NCBI GenBank assembly: GCA_033763635.1
Contig: JANRKG010000502.1
Span: 1 to 9,057 of the forward strand
From: JANRKG01 sp033763635
GTDB lineage: Bacteria > Cyanobacteriota > Cyanobacteriia > GCF-001939115
Direction of reading: 5' to 3'
DNA length: 9,057 nucleotides
Part shown: positions 1 through 6,498 of the stretch, piece after piece
Layout: each line of letters starts with the position of its first letter
How positions within the stretch are numbered: position 1 is the stretch's first letter
The notes under the pieces: model-generated
What the model saw: only the letters and a program-made list of their open reading frames with translations
The model's database searches: none
Told to the model about the DNA's origin: nothing
Program-made: the position numbers and the translations under genes

Positions 1-2087
1 AGATAGCTGAGGGAGGAGTAGCCCGTTCCAAAATCGTCCAGACAAGCCTGAATGCTTCTATCCTGAAATTGCCTTAAAATAGCGGCTGCGACTTCAGCAT
101 TTTCAATCAAAACGCCTTCCGTAATTTCTAATTTGAGACAAGAGCCTGAGAGTCCAGAGGTACTGAGAACCTGATCAATCTGAGAAATCAAGGCTTCATG
201 GGAAAACTGTTTGCCCGACAGGTTCGTACTCATCGTCAGGGGCATTTGAGGAAATTCTGCCAGCCAAGCATCCAGTTGACGGCACGCCTCCTGAAGCACC
301 CAGAGGTCAATCGCCATGATCAATTCCGTGTCTTCTGCAATGGGGATAAATTCACCAGGGGAAATCATGCCCTGCTCTGGATGTTCCCAGCGAACCAATG
401 CCTCAAATCCCTCAATCTGATGGGTTTCCAGGGAGATAATGGGCTGGTAGTAAACCCTTAACTCCTCCCGTTCGATCGCCCGTTGCAAATCGCTCTCTAA
501 CTGAAGTTGGCGGAGGGCATGGGTATGCATCGACGCATTAAACACCTCATAACTGCCCCGACTGCGTTTCTTGGCCCGATACATGGCGATATCTGCATCC
601 CGCAGCAGTTGATCCGGCTCCGTATAGTGGGGGGAGTTGAGGGTAATGCCAATACTGGTACTGATAAAGACTTCATGCCCATCCAGCAAAATCGGCACTT
701 TGAGTTCCCGGTGAATGCGAAGGGTGACCTCAATCGCATCACTGATATCCTGAATGTCTTCCAGTAACATGACAAACTCATCTCCTCCCAGACGGGCGAT
801 CGTATCTCCTATCCGGAGGCAAGACTGCAACTGCTGGGCCACCTTCTGAAGAAGCCGATCCCCTACGGTATGACCCAGGCTATCGTTGACGACCTTAAAC
901 CGATCTAAATCTAGAAATAAAACTGCGAATTGATAGGCTGGCGTTGGGGCAGGGCGGAGCGAACGGCGTTGTGCCAGTTGTAACGCATGTTCCAATCGAT
1001 TGATCAAAAGCGCTCGGTTCGGTAAGCCAGTCAGGGCATCATGAAAGGCATCATGGCGCAGTTGAGCTTCAATTCGCTGCCGTTCTGCCAGTTCTGCCTG
1101 AACCTGTTGATACAATTGCACTTGATGAATCGCGATCGCCCCCTGATCAGCCACCGCTTTGACCACAGCCACCTCATCCTCAGTCCAATCCCGCTGCCGA
1201 TCGCACTGTTGCAGACAAAGCACCCCCAAATAGGACTGTTGGTATCTGAGGGGCATCAAAATCATGGAATGAATGCTGTACTCGGCGACGGTTGCCTGGA
1301 GCGATTCAGGCAATTGGGCTTTAGCATCCTGAAGGATGATGTGTTGATCCTGAAGCAACGCCTCCCGGTAATGGTTATAAAAGTCGCAGGTTTTTCCTAA
1401 CAGTTCTTCTCGATTGGCAGAGCCTTCACTGAGGTACTGAACATAGAGTTGGGGGTCTTCCTGGGATCTCGGTTGCACGATGCCACAGCGACTCAGGGTT
1501 AGGGCTTCATGCAGTTGATTCACCGTCGTTTGCAAAACGGCTTCCAGTACCAGAGTTTCGCGCATGGCCTGCACAATGCGGTTGAGGATCGTCTCGCGCC
1601 ATGCCTGTCGATGAATTTGGGCGATCGCCGCCTTCTTCTGACGACGCAATTCAAATTCCTGCAAAGCCCGTTCCATCACCGTAGGCAGACGGAACAGGCG
1701 ATCTTTCAAAACATAATCCGTCATGCCTGCTTTGATACACTCAACCGCCGCTTCTTCGCCCAAACTCCCTGTATTCAGAATAAAAGGAATGTCCTGGTTA
1801 GAGTCCTTCAACCACTTCAATACCTCCAGTCCATTGAACCCCAGCAATCGATAATCCGATACAACAACATCATACTTCTGGCTGCTTAGAAGGAATTGGC
1901 ATTGGTTGGCGGTGCAGGCAATATCATACGTGAAGCTTAAATTTGCGGATTCGAGGGTCAGAATGATCAGTTCAGCGTCTTCATCAACATCCTCAATAAT
2001 CAATACCCTCAACGGATTGGGCGAAGAAGGCAAGTTCTCCTGAGTTCTGTCTAAAGCGGAACTGTAACTTGTCATCTCTTCGCTCAT
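1..2087 (-). CDS. REC-GAF-GGDEF-EAL response regulator for cyclic-di-GMP turnover, C-terminus cut by window edge
   Basis: Reading leftward from ATG at 2087 gives 695 open codons to the edge. Domains: receiver (about 25-140) with acidic pocket E32/D33, phospho-acceptor D78, T106 and K128; GAF (about 165-330); GGDEF (about 340-515) with intact GGDEF at 434-438 and an inhibitory RxxD at R425-D428, exactly five residues before it; EAL (about 525 onward) with EAL at 562-564, N622, E654 and DDFGTGYSS from 684. The remaining EAL residues lie off the window. By family knowledge such proteins are cytoplasmic, phosphorylated by a histidine kinase, and make c-di-GMP from GTP (GGDEF) or hydrolyse it to pGpG (EAL); both active sites look competent here, so the net direction is unknown. 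The start has a poor ribosome site; ATG at 2075 is an in-frame alternative. It lies 218 bp behind the Rcp1-like regulator gene. Domain calls are firm. Confidence 0.95.
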   Translation of the reverse strand, partial: MSEEMTSYSSALDRTQENLPSSPNPLRVLIIEDVDEDAELIILTLESANLSFTYDIACTANQCQFLLSSQKYDVVVSDYRLLGFNGLEVLKWLKDSNQDIPFILNTGSLGEEAAVECIKAGMTDYVLKDRLFRLPTVMERALQEFELRRQKKAAIAQIHRQAWRETILNRIVQAMRETLVLEAVLQTTVNQLHEALTLSRCGIVQPRSQEDPQLYVQYLSEGSANREELLGKTCDFYNHYREALLQDQHIILQDAKAQLPESLQATVAEYSIHSMILMPLRYQQSYLGVLCLQQCDRQRDWTEDEVAVVKAVADQGAIAIHQVQLYQQVQAELAERQRIEAQLRHDAFHDALTGLPNRALLINRLEHALQLAQRRSLRPAPTPAYQFAVLFLDLDRFKVVNDSLGHTVGDRLLQKVAQQLQSCLRIGDTIARLGGDEFVMLLEDIQDISDAIEVTLRIHRELKVPILLDGHEVFISTSIGITLNSPHYTEPDQLLRDADIAMYRAKKRSRGSYEVFNASMHTHALRQLQLESDLQRAIEREELRVYYQPIISLETHQIEGFEALVRWEHPEQGMISPGEFIPIAEDTELIMAIDLWVLQEACRQLDAWLAEFPQMPLTMSTNLSGKQFSHEALISQIDQVLSTSGLSGSCLKLEITEGVLIENAEVAAAILRQFQDRSIQACLDDFGTGYSSLSY

Positions 2088-2140
2088 AAAAGCTACAAAA
2101 GGTTTTAAAACATTTTGGGCTACGAAATTACTCTACAATT

Positions 2141-2218
2141 CAGTTGCATTCATGTTGCATTTAATATGTTGCATTCATGTTGCATTTAATATGTTGCATT
2201 TAATATGTTGCATTTAAT
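2141..2218. repeat. AT-rich tandem array of six ATGTTGCATT-core units
   Basis: Six head-to-tail units with no spacers: an 11-base unit with one change (2141-2151), then ATGTTGCATTTAAT (2152-2165), ATGTTGCATTC (2166-2176), and three more ATGTTGCATTTAAT copies (2177-2190, 2191-2204, 2205-2218). Each core has the inverted form ATG-N3-CAT. The array sits 54-131 bases upstream of the GGDEF-EAL gene start, where a promoter or operator would be expected. A role as repeated protein-binding sites is inference; slippage-generated non-functional repeats are the alternative. Confidence 0.9.
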
Positions 2219-2274
2219 ATATCTTGGCTTTTAAGATCCTCTCTCGAATCGGTGAAGGTTGCCATTAGAAAATA

Positions 2275-2303
2275 TTAACAACTGTAAATTAACAACACGT
2301 TAA
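2275..2303. repeat. Short direct and inverted repeats after the small response regulator gene
   Basis: TTAACAAC occurs at 2275-2282 and again at 2289-2296, 14 bases apart, and the second copy begins an imperfect inverted pair TTAAC (2289-2293) / GTTAA (2299-2303). It lies directly behind the stop of the response regulator gene and upstream of the GGDEF-EAL gene. The stem is short, AT-rich and has no clear T-run, so I do not call a terminator. Apart from this and the tandem array, I see nothing definite in 2088-2305. Confidence 0.4.
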
Positions 2304-2305
2304 TC

Positions 2306-2740
2306 CTAATAGGGCACATGATTCAGCATGATCCAGTAGAAGCCAACCTGACGGGTTACACTGATGAATTGCTGAAAATCCAGGGGTTTCACGATATAGC
2401 TATTCACACCTAACTCATAGCAAGCAGTAAGGTCTCGATGTTCTGCGGAAGAAGTCATAACAACCACAACTAGTTCTCGCGTATCAGGATGCTCACGGAT
2501 GGCCCGCAAAACTTCAAGACCATCAATTTTGGGAAGCTTCAGATCCAGTAAGACCAGACGGGGCAAGGTAAGGGAGGGAGAAGTACCTGTGTAGCTCTGG
2601 AGGTATTGCAGGGCTTGTTCCCCATCCATCACTACATCCATGTGATTCACAAAGTTGTAGCTTTCTAAAGCCAACTGAATCAATTCCACATCATTCGGAT
2701 CGTCTTCTACCAATAAAATTCGGGTTGAATCTGCATTCAC
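2306..2740 (-). CDS. Single-domain response regulator, Rcp1/CheY-like
   Basis: The 144-residue protein is one receiver domain with no output domain. Visible key residues are the acidic cluster E12-D13-D14, phospho-acceptor D66 in LVLLDLKLP, T96/S97 and K118 in the KPL motif. The C-terminal FYWIMLN segment resembles the tail of regulators paired with cyanobacterial phytochrome-type kinases (Rcp1 family). It would accept phosphate from a histidine kinase in the cytoplasm and act by protein contact. The start is GTG at 2740, preceded by AGGG about nine bases upstream; the nearby ATG at 2736 is out of frame. It follows the histidine kinase gene by 52 bp on the same strand, with no obvious terminator between, so co-transcription and a cognate pairing are likely. 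The partner relation is inferred from position. Confidence 0.93.
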   Translation of the reverse strand: MNADSTRILLVEDDPNDVELIQLALESYNFVNHMDVVMDGEQALQYLQSYTGTSPSLTLPRLVLLDLKLPKIDGLEVLRAIREHPDTRELVVVVMTSSAEHRDLTACYELGVNSYIVKPLDFQQFISVTRQVGFYWIMLNHVPY

Positions 2741-2792
2741 TGAGTTGCCCTAATTTCTGCTTTTGAGAGATTGTAACAAACTTTAGAAAGAG

Positions 2793-5393
2793 TCAAGTCA
2801 GGGACGGGATGCTGCCCATTCCCGCCACCGATTCCTGATTCTCCAGAGAATTTCCCAGCATGAAATAAAAGATTGCACCGTGGTTTGGCTGACTTTCTGC
2901 CCAAATGGTGCCCCCGTGACGGTGGATAATTCGTTGCACGATCGCCAATCCAATTCCGGTTCCCTCAAACTCATTCTGCGTATGAAGACGCTGAAAGGCA
3001 CCGAACAACTTATCTGCATACTCCATTTGAAATCCAACCCCGTTATCTTTCACAAAGAAAGTTCCTTCCGGGGTCGTTCCGATTTCCACACGCGGATTGG
3101 CCTGATTGCGGCTAAACTTTACAGCATTGCCAATCAGGTTACTCATCACTTGTTGTAACAAGGTTGCATCCCCCTGGACCGTTGGCAACTCATGGATGAC
3201 AAATTCAACTGACTGGGCCTGGGAGGATTGGGTTTGCGCCAGAACGATCGCCTCCTCGACCAGATGTTGCAACTGTACGGTTTCTTCCCCCATCGATTGC
3301 CGTCCAATCCGAGAGAGGGTCAACAAACCATCAATCAGGAGGGCCATCTTCTGGCTGCTGTTCTCAATCACTTGCAAGTAATGAATCACTTTAGGATCGT
3401 TCAAGGCTGAGTGATTGTGTAACCGTTGTTGTAACGCATTGATAAATCCATGAATGTGGCGCAGGGGAGCACGTAAATCGTGGGAGACGGAGTAGGAGAA
3501 GGACTCCAGTTCACGATTGCTGGCTTCTAACTGGGCCGTGCGCTTCACGATCGTCGCGGTGCGTTGGGCCACTAACGTTTCTAGAGTGTGGTTCATCTGT
3601 TCGAGCGATCGGGTGGCTCGTTCTCGCTCTAGTTCTGCGGTGGCACGGGCAGCAAAGACTCGCAACAAAGTTTCGGCCTGTTGGGGATTCGGGATACGCT
3701 GTTGATTGAGGATACACAGGTTGCCGATCGCCTGTCCGTTCGTATCCCATAAAGCAATGCCCAGATAGCTTTCTGCTTGCATCTGCACCAAATCCCCATC
3801 CTCCGGGAACATCTGTTGAACCAGACATTCACAGTAAAATCTGCCATTCCGCAGCGCTAATTCACAAGGAGTTTTGGCGGGATGGTAGGAAAAGGTCGGT
3901 TGGAGGGCACCATTGGCCCAAAATGCCAGGGCTTGCAGGGAACCATCCACCTCTTCTGTCACCAGGGCATAGCCAACATTCAACGCCTGGGCAATATGAC
4001 TGACTAAGGCCGGGAAGAAATTCTGACCCGTCGTAGCGGCAGTGGCTTCTACCAGATTTTTCAATTGTTGTTCTGCCTGTTTCCGTTCCGTGATATCCAT
4101 ATCCACCCCTCCAATCCGGATGGGATGGCCTTCTCCATCGTGAAACAGTTTCCCTAAGCTATAAATCCAATGAACAGACTGATCGGGCCATACCACGCGA
4201 AACTCGTTTTTTAAATACCCCGTCTCCATCACTGTTCTCTCGGACTGCCGAATCAACGCTAAATCATCCGGATGAACGCGCTGAATAAAGCTCTCTCGTT
4301 TGCCGTCGAAAGTGCCGGGAGCAAATCCAAGCAAAGCTTCTGCCTGGGGTGACAAAATTTCCGTTCCGACTAAATCCCCTTCCCAAATTCCCATGTTGGC
4401 TGCCTCTAGCGCCAGGTTGAGGCGGGCCTGTTGATCCCGCAGTTCAGTTTCGATGCGCTTGCGATCGGTAATATCAAAACCAATGGCCTGGAACTCCACG
4501 ATCTGTCCCTGATCATCAAAGAAGGCCCGATTAATCCATCGTTGCCAAACTTCGTTCCCATCGGGTTTGGTAATGGGATGCTCTAATATCCCAGAGGGAG
4601 CCTCTGGAGTCAGGGACATATAATGGGTTTGCACAGTTTGTTGAATGGCTTCGGTGGGAAGCAGGTTCAAAAAAGGCTGGCCCAGTAATTCATCAGGGTG
4701 TTTCCCAAAATATTGACCATAGGCTGAGTTGACATAGGTAAGGGTGCTGTCGGGTAAAAACTTACAAATGAGGGCAGGCATATCTTCAGCAAGCTTTCGA
4801 TACTGTTCCTCACTCTGTTGCAGCCCTAACTCCGCCTGTTTGCGATCGGTGATGTCCAGGTCAATTCCAATCATGCGAATCGGCTTTCCGGTTGCATCGT
4901 AAAAGACCTGAGCACGATTAGAGAGCCAGTGAATGCTCTGGTCAGGCCAGATAATGCGATATTCCTGCTGATAGTGACCCACTTCCAGGGCTGACTGGTT
5001 CGCCCGTTGCACAATTGCCCGATCGTCAGGATGAATTCGGTTCAAAAAGCTGGTTAATTTACCATCAAAAGTGCCAGGGGCAAATCCCCAAATTGCCTGG
5101 GACTGGGGCGACCAGAGTTGTTCCCCCGTGATCAGATCAACTTCCCAGACTCCCATCTTAGCTGCGCCCAATGCCAGATTGAGCCGTTCTTCCCGATCGC
5201 GCAGCGTTGCTGCGGCTTGCTCCTCTTTGAAAACCATTTGGGGAAGTTTGTTAAAGAGCAGGGGGTTAAACTGCCGCCAGAGAACAATGACCACCAGCAG
5301 GAGGATTGCCCCGACTATCCAGAGGCTACCGAGCAACAACCAGAAGGCAAGGGAGCAACCATCAGCACAGGCATTGAATGATGAAAATTCCAT
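2793..5393 (-). CDS. Membrane-anchored PAS-PAS-PAS-GAF sensor histidine kinase
   Basis: 866 residues. Order: one hydrophobic membrane segment (about 14-39), PAS (68-187), PAS (192-316), PAS (320-440), GAF (about 445-590), a likely coiled coil (590-630), HisKA with phospho-acceptor H638 in SVSHDLRAPLRH, and an ATPase domain with N752/N756 (N box), D783 in DNGVGF (G1) and GTGIGLAIV from 811 (G2). Each PAS ends in a DITD/ERK-type PAC motif (180, 307, 433). All kinase motifs are intact, so it should autophosphorylate and pass phosphate to the regulator encoded 52 bp downstream. The H-box style is that of cyanobacterial phytochrome-type kinases, but I see neither a PHY domain nor a convincing bilin-binding cysteine, so the ligand is unknown. 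PAS1 and PAS3 are close copies of each other. Start: ATG at 5393 with AGGGAT just upstream. Confidence 0.95.
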   Translation of the reverse strand: MEFSSFNACADGCSLAFWLLLGSLWIVGAILLLVVIVLWRQFNPLLFNKLPQMVFKEEQAAATLRDREERLNLALGAAKMGVWEVDLITGEQLWSPQSQAIWGFAPGTFDGKLTSFLNRIHPDDRAIVQRANQSALEVGHYQQEYRIIWPDQSIHWLSNRAQVFYDATGKPIRMIGIDLDITDRKQAELGLQQSEEQYRKLAEDMPALICKFLPDSTLTYVNSAYGQYFGKHPDELLGQPFLNLLPTEAIQQTVQTHYMSLTPEAPSGILEHPITKPDGNEVWQRWINRAFFDDQGQIVEFQAIGFDITDRKRIETELRDQQARLNLALEAANMGIWEGDLVGTEILSPQAEALLGFAPGTFDGKRESFIQRVHPDDLALIRQSERTVMETGYLKNEFRVVWPDQSVHWIYSLGKLFHDGEGHPIRIGGVDMDITERKQAEQQLKNLVEATAATTGQNFFPALVSHIAQALNVGYALVTEEVDGSLQALAFWANGALQPTFSYHPAKTPCELALRNGRFYCECLVQQMFPEDGDLVQMQAESYLGIALWDTNGQAIGNLCILNQQRIPNPQQAETLLRVFAARATAELERERATRSLEQMNHTLETLVAQRTATIVKRTAQLEASNRELESFSYSVSHDLRAPLRHIHGFINALQQRLHNHSALNDPKVIHYLQVIENSSQKMALLIDGLLTLSRIGRQSMGEETVQLQHLVEEAIVLAQTQSSQAQSVEFVIHELPTVQGDATLLQQVMSNLIGNAVKFSRNQANPRVEIGTTPEGTFFVKDNGVGFQMEYADKLFGAFQRLHTQNEFEGTGIGLAIVQRIIHRHGGTIWAESQPNHGAIFYFMLGNSLENQESVAGMGSIPSLT

Positions 5394-5525
5394 TGTGATC
5401 CCTGCGGAGGAAAATTATTCAAATTTTAAATTACTGAGAAAAGAACTGCCCATATTGGCTCCAGGCAATTGATTGCAAAGAGTTTACCGATGGCACACCT
5501 TCAACTCTGCTCAGGAAACAGGGGT

Positions 5526-5547
5526 TGGTTGAGCGCAGCCGAAACCA
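5526..5547. repeat. Short interspersed palindromic element, cyanobacterial type
   Basis: TGGTT (5526-5530) and AACCA (5543-5547) flank the core GAGCGCAGCCGA. The motif GGTTGAGCGNAGNCGAAACC is one I associate from memory with dispersed intergenic repeats in filamentous cyanobacteria. Only one copy is in the window, so its repeated nature cannot be shown here. It sits between the serine-repeat gene and the kinase gene and could form a small hairpin in leftward transcripts. I see nothing else definite in 5394-5575. Confidence 0.45.
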
Positions 5548-5575
5548 GCAAAGAAATTGTTTTCTGAAAATCTCC

Positions 5576-5851
5576 TTATTGTTGTGACATAGAAGTGAGG
5601 ATACTCAGAGAACTTTTCAGACTAAGAATCGACAAAATACTGCCCACGCTTCCCATGCTGAGAATACTCCCGACGCTACCAAAACTCAGAATACTGCCAA
5701 CACTGCCAATACTCAGAATGCTCCCCACACTGCCAATACTGAGAATACTGCCTGTACTCGCTACGCTTAAAAGGCTTATATAACTTGCTGTAGAAAGAAC
5801 CCCATGCGTAAGCCAAAACCACCCATGTTTTAACACTTCTAAAGTGTTCAA
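5576..5851 (-). CDS. Small serine-every-third-residue repeat protein, function unknown
   Basis: 91 residues. The first 19 are hydrophobic and aromatic (W11, F12, W13). From S20 to S89 every third residue is Ser (Thr at 86): 24 consecutive S-x-x triplets. Residues about 34-74 are GSILSIGSV-type 9-residue repeats, with Ile, Phe or Met at the sixth position. The start is TTG at 5851: no in-frame ATG exists nearby, and GAGAGGA lies seven bases upstream. The antisense frame is also open and periodic and shares wobble positions, so synonymous drift alone cannot choose the strand. The ribosome site, the Ser period continuing on both sides of the DNA repeats, and a substitution that is Ile-to-Phe here but Ile-to-Lys in antisense favour this strand. 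The low-complexity period-3 pattern suggests a solenoid, polyproline-II-like or membrane-associated fold; that is inference. It is divergent from the injection-system genes. Confidence 0.65.
   Translation of the reverse strand: MNTLEVLKHGWFWLTHGVLSTASYISLLSVASTGSILSIGSVGSILSIGSVGSILSFGSVGSILSMGSVGSILSILSLKSSLSILTSMSQQ
5637..5771. repeat. Five tandem 27-bp units inside the serine-repeat gene
   Basis: Units of exactly 27 bases at 5637-5663, 5664-5690, 5691-5717, 5718-5744 and a degenerate 5745-5771, each encoding nine residues on the minus strand. The units differ mainly at codon third positions, so the array is not a very recent duplication and has been kept in frame. There are no spacers, which excludes a CRISPR array. 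Confidence 0.92.
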
Positions 5852-5858
5852 AGAATTA

Positions 5859-5865
5859 TCCTCTC
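5859..5865 (-). promoter_or_regulatory. Ribosome binding site that sets the TTG start
   Basis: GAGAGGA on the minus strand, seven bases before the TTG at 5851. This is a good Shine-Dalgarno match at normal spacing and is the main reason to accept a TTG start for the serine-repeat gene. Confidence 0.6.
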
Positions 5866-5919
5866 AAGATTTTCTGGGCTGAAGACCCTGCTTTTGTATT
5901 CTGGCACGATCGCCTCGTT

Positions 5920-5950
5920 TGCCCTCTGCCTTCCTTCTGCCCTCTGCCTT
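5920..5950. repeat. Two copies of TGCCCTCTGCCTT
   Basis: The 13-mer occurs at 5920-5932 and 5938-5950, separated by five bases (CCTTC), giving a pyrimidine-rich run between the two divergent genes. Similar CCTTCTGCCCTCTGCC strings are, from memory, common in cyanobacterial intergenic DNA. No function is evident. Confidence 0.8.
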
Positions 5951-6013
5951 TTTCATAAAAACATCTACAAAAAGACATAATCCCTAACTTTCGTCAAATA
6001 CCGCCCAGCCAAT

Positions 6014-6033
6014 CCCCTCAATACATTAAGGGG
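6014..6033. promoter_or_regulatory. 20-bp near-palindrome in the leader of the injection-system operon
   Basis: CCCCT (6014-6018) pairs with AGGGG (6029-6033), and inside them AAT pairs with ATT around a two-base centre, with a single mismatch between the two blocks. It ends 17 bases before the gp25-like gene's ribosome site and 30 before its start codon. It could be an operator for a dimeric regulator or a leader hairpin. No confident -10/-35 pair was found; CATAAT at 5976-5981 is a weak -10 candidate. Confidence 0.4.
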
Positions 6034-6050
6034 TACATCTATTCCTAATC

Positions 6051-6055
6051 AGGAG
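6051..6055 (+). promoter_or_regulatory. Ribosome binding site that sets the gp25-like gene start
   Basis: AGGAG lies eight bases before ATG at 6064. An in-frame GTG at 6055 overlaps this AGGAG and has no other upstream site, so translation should begin at 6064. Confidence 0.75.
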
Positions 6056-6063
6056 TGAACCGC

Positions 6064-6477
6064 ATGTACATCGGAAAGGGGGTTGGCTTTCCCCTCAGGA
6101 CAAACGTTCAGGGCAGCCTACAACTGAGTGCAGAAGGACACAACTTAGAAGAGTCCATTCACCTGATTTTGCGGACGGGATTAGGAGAACGGGTGTACCG
6201 TCCTGAGTTTGGCTCCCGACTGTCGGAACTGGTGTTTGCCCCCCTGAACACCCAGACCCTCTTGCTGTTGCGGTTGTACGTTGAAGAGGCGCTGGAAGCC
6301 TGGGAACCGCGCATTGATCTAGAAGAAGTGTCTGTTGATCCTGATCCGGTGCGGGGACGGGTGGATATCACCATCAAATATCGTGTGAAAGAAACTTACG
6401 ACCTTCGCAGCCTGGTTTATCCCTTCTATTTGCTACCTGCCGAAACCGCCGATCAACCCGATCAGATTACAGGTTAA
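6064..6477 (+). CDS. gp25-like baseplate protein of a contractile injection system (Cis9/Afp9 type)
   Basis: 137 residues, normal for the GPW/gp25 family. Hallmarks are an N-terminal IGKGVGFPL, the block GERVYRPEFGS (41-51), and E81-P82-R83 in the conserved EPR motif. In T4-type machines gp25 sits in the inner baseplate and nucleates sheath assembly; despite an old 'lysozyme' label it is structural. The start is ATG at 6064, set by AGGAG at 6051-6055. It is the first gene of a rightward unit, 21 bp before the next baseplate gene. In many such clusters a spike or LysM gene sits upstream, but here the upstream neighbour is the divergent serine-repeat gene. The family call is firm; assignment to an injection system rather than a prophage is inferred from the following gene's type. 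Confidence 0.93.
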   Translation: MYIGKGVGFPLRTNVQGSLQLSAEGHNLEESIHLILRTGLGERVYRPEFGSRLSELVFAPLNTQTLLLLRLYVEEALEAWEPRIDLEEVSVDPDPVRGRVDITIKYRVKETYDLRSLVYPFYLLPAETADQPDQITG

Positions 6478-6487
6478 TGTTCATGCC

Positions 6488-6493
6488 GGGAGA
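6488..6493 (+). promoter_or_regulatory. Ribosome binding site that sets the GTG start
   Basis: GGGAGA lies five bases before the GTG at 6499. The ATGs at 6477 and 6483 are in other frames, so GTG is the only sensible start for the large baseplate gene. Confidence 0.65.
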
Positions 6494-6498
6494 ACCTT

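Noticed and set aside
1041..1889. Plus-strand ORFs of 119 and 126 residues
   Set aside because: They are shadows of the GAF and receiver coding region of the leftward GGDEF-EAL gene, whose motifs are intact across this stretch.
2102..2111. Perfect palindrome GTTTTAAAAC near the GGDEF-EAL gene start
   Set aside because: It is ten bases, AT-rich and likely by chance in this composition; no supporting promoter elements were found.
2141..2218. CRISPR or plasmid-type origin iterons
   Set aside because: The units are only 11-14 bases and contiguous, and no replication gene is nearby.
2741..2792. Terminator between the kinase and small regulator genes
   Set aside because: No stem followed by a T-run is seen in the 52-bp gap.
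3620..4060. Bilin-binding phytochrome GAF in the kinase
   Set aside because: There is no PHY domain and no Cys-His chromophore motif; cysteines are present but not in that context.
5637..5771. CRISPR array
   Set aside because: The 27-bp units are contiguous with no spacers and encode in-frame peptide repeats.
5595..5783. Plus-strand Leu/Pro-rich repeat ORF (62 residues)
   Set aside because: It is antisense to the serine-repeat gene, starts at GTG with a weak ribosome site, and its repeat differences are less conservative (Ile to Lys).
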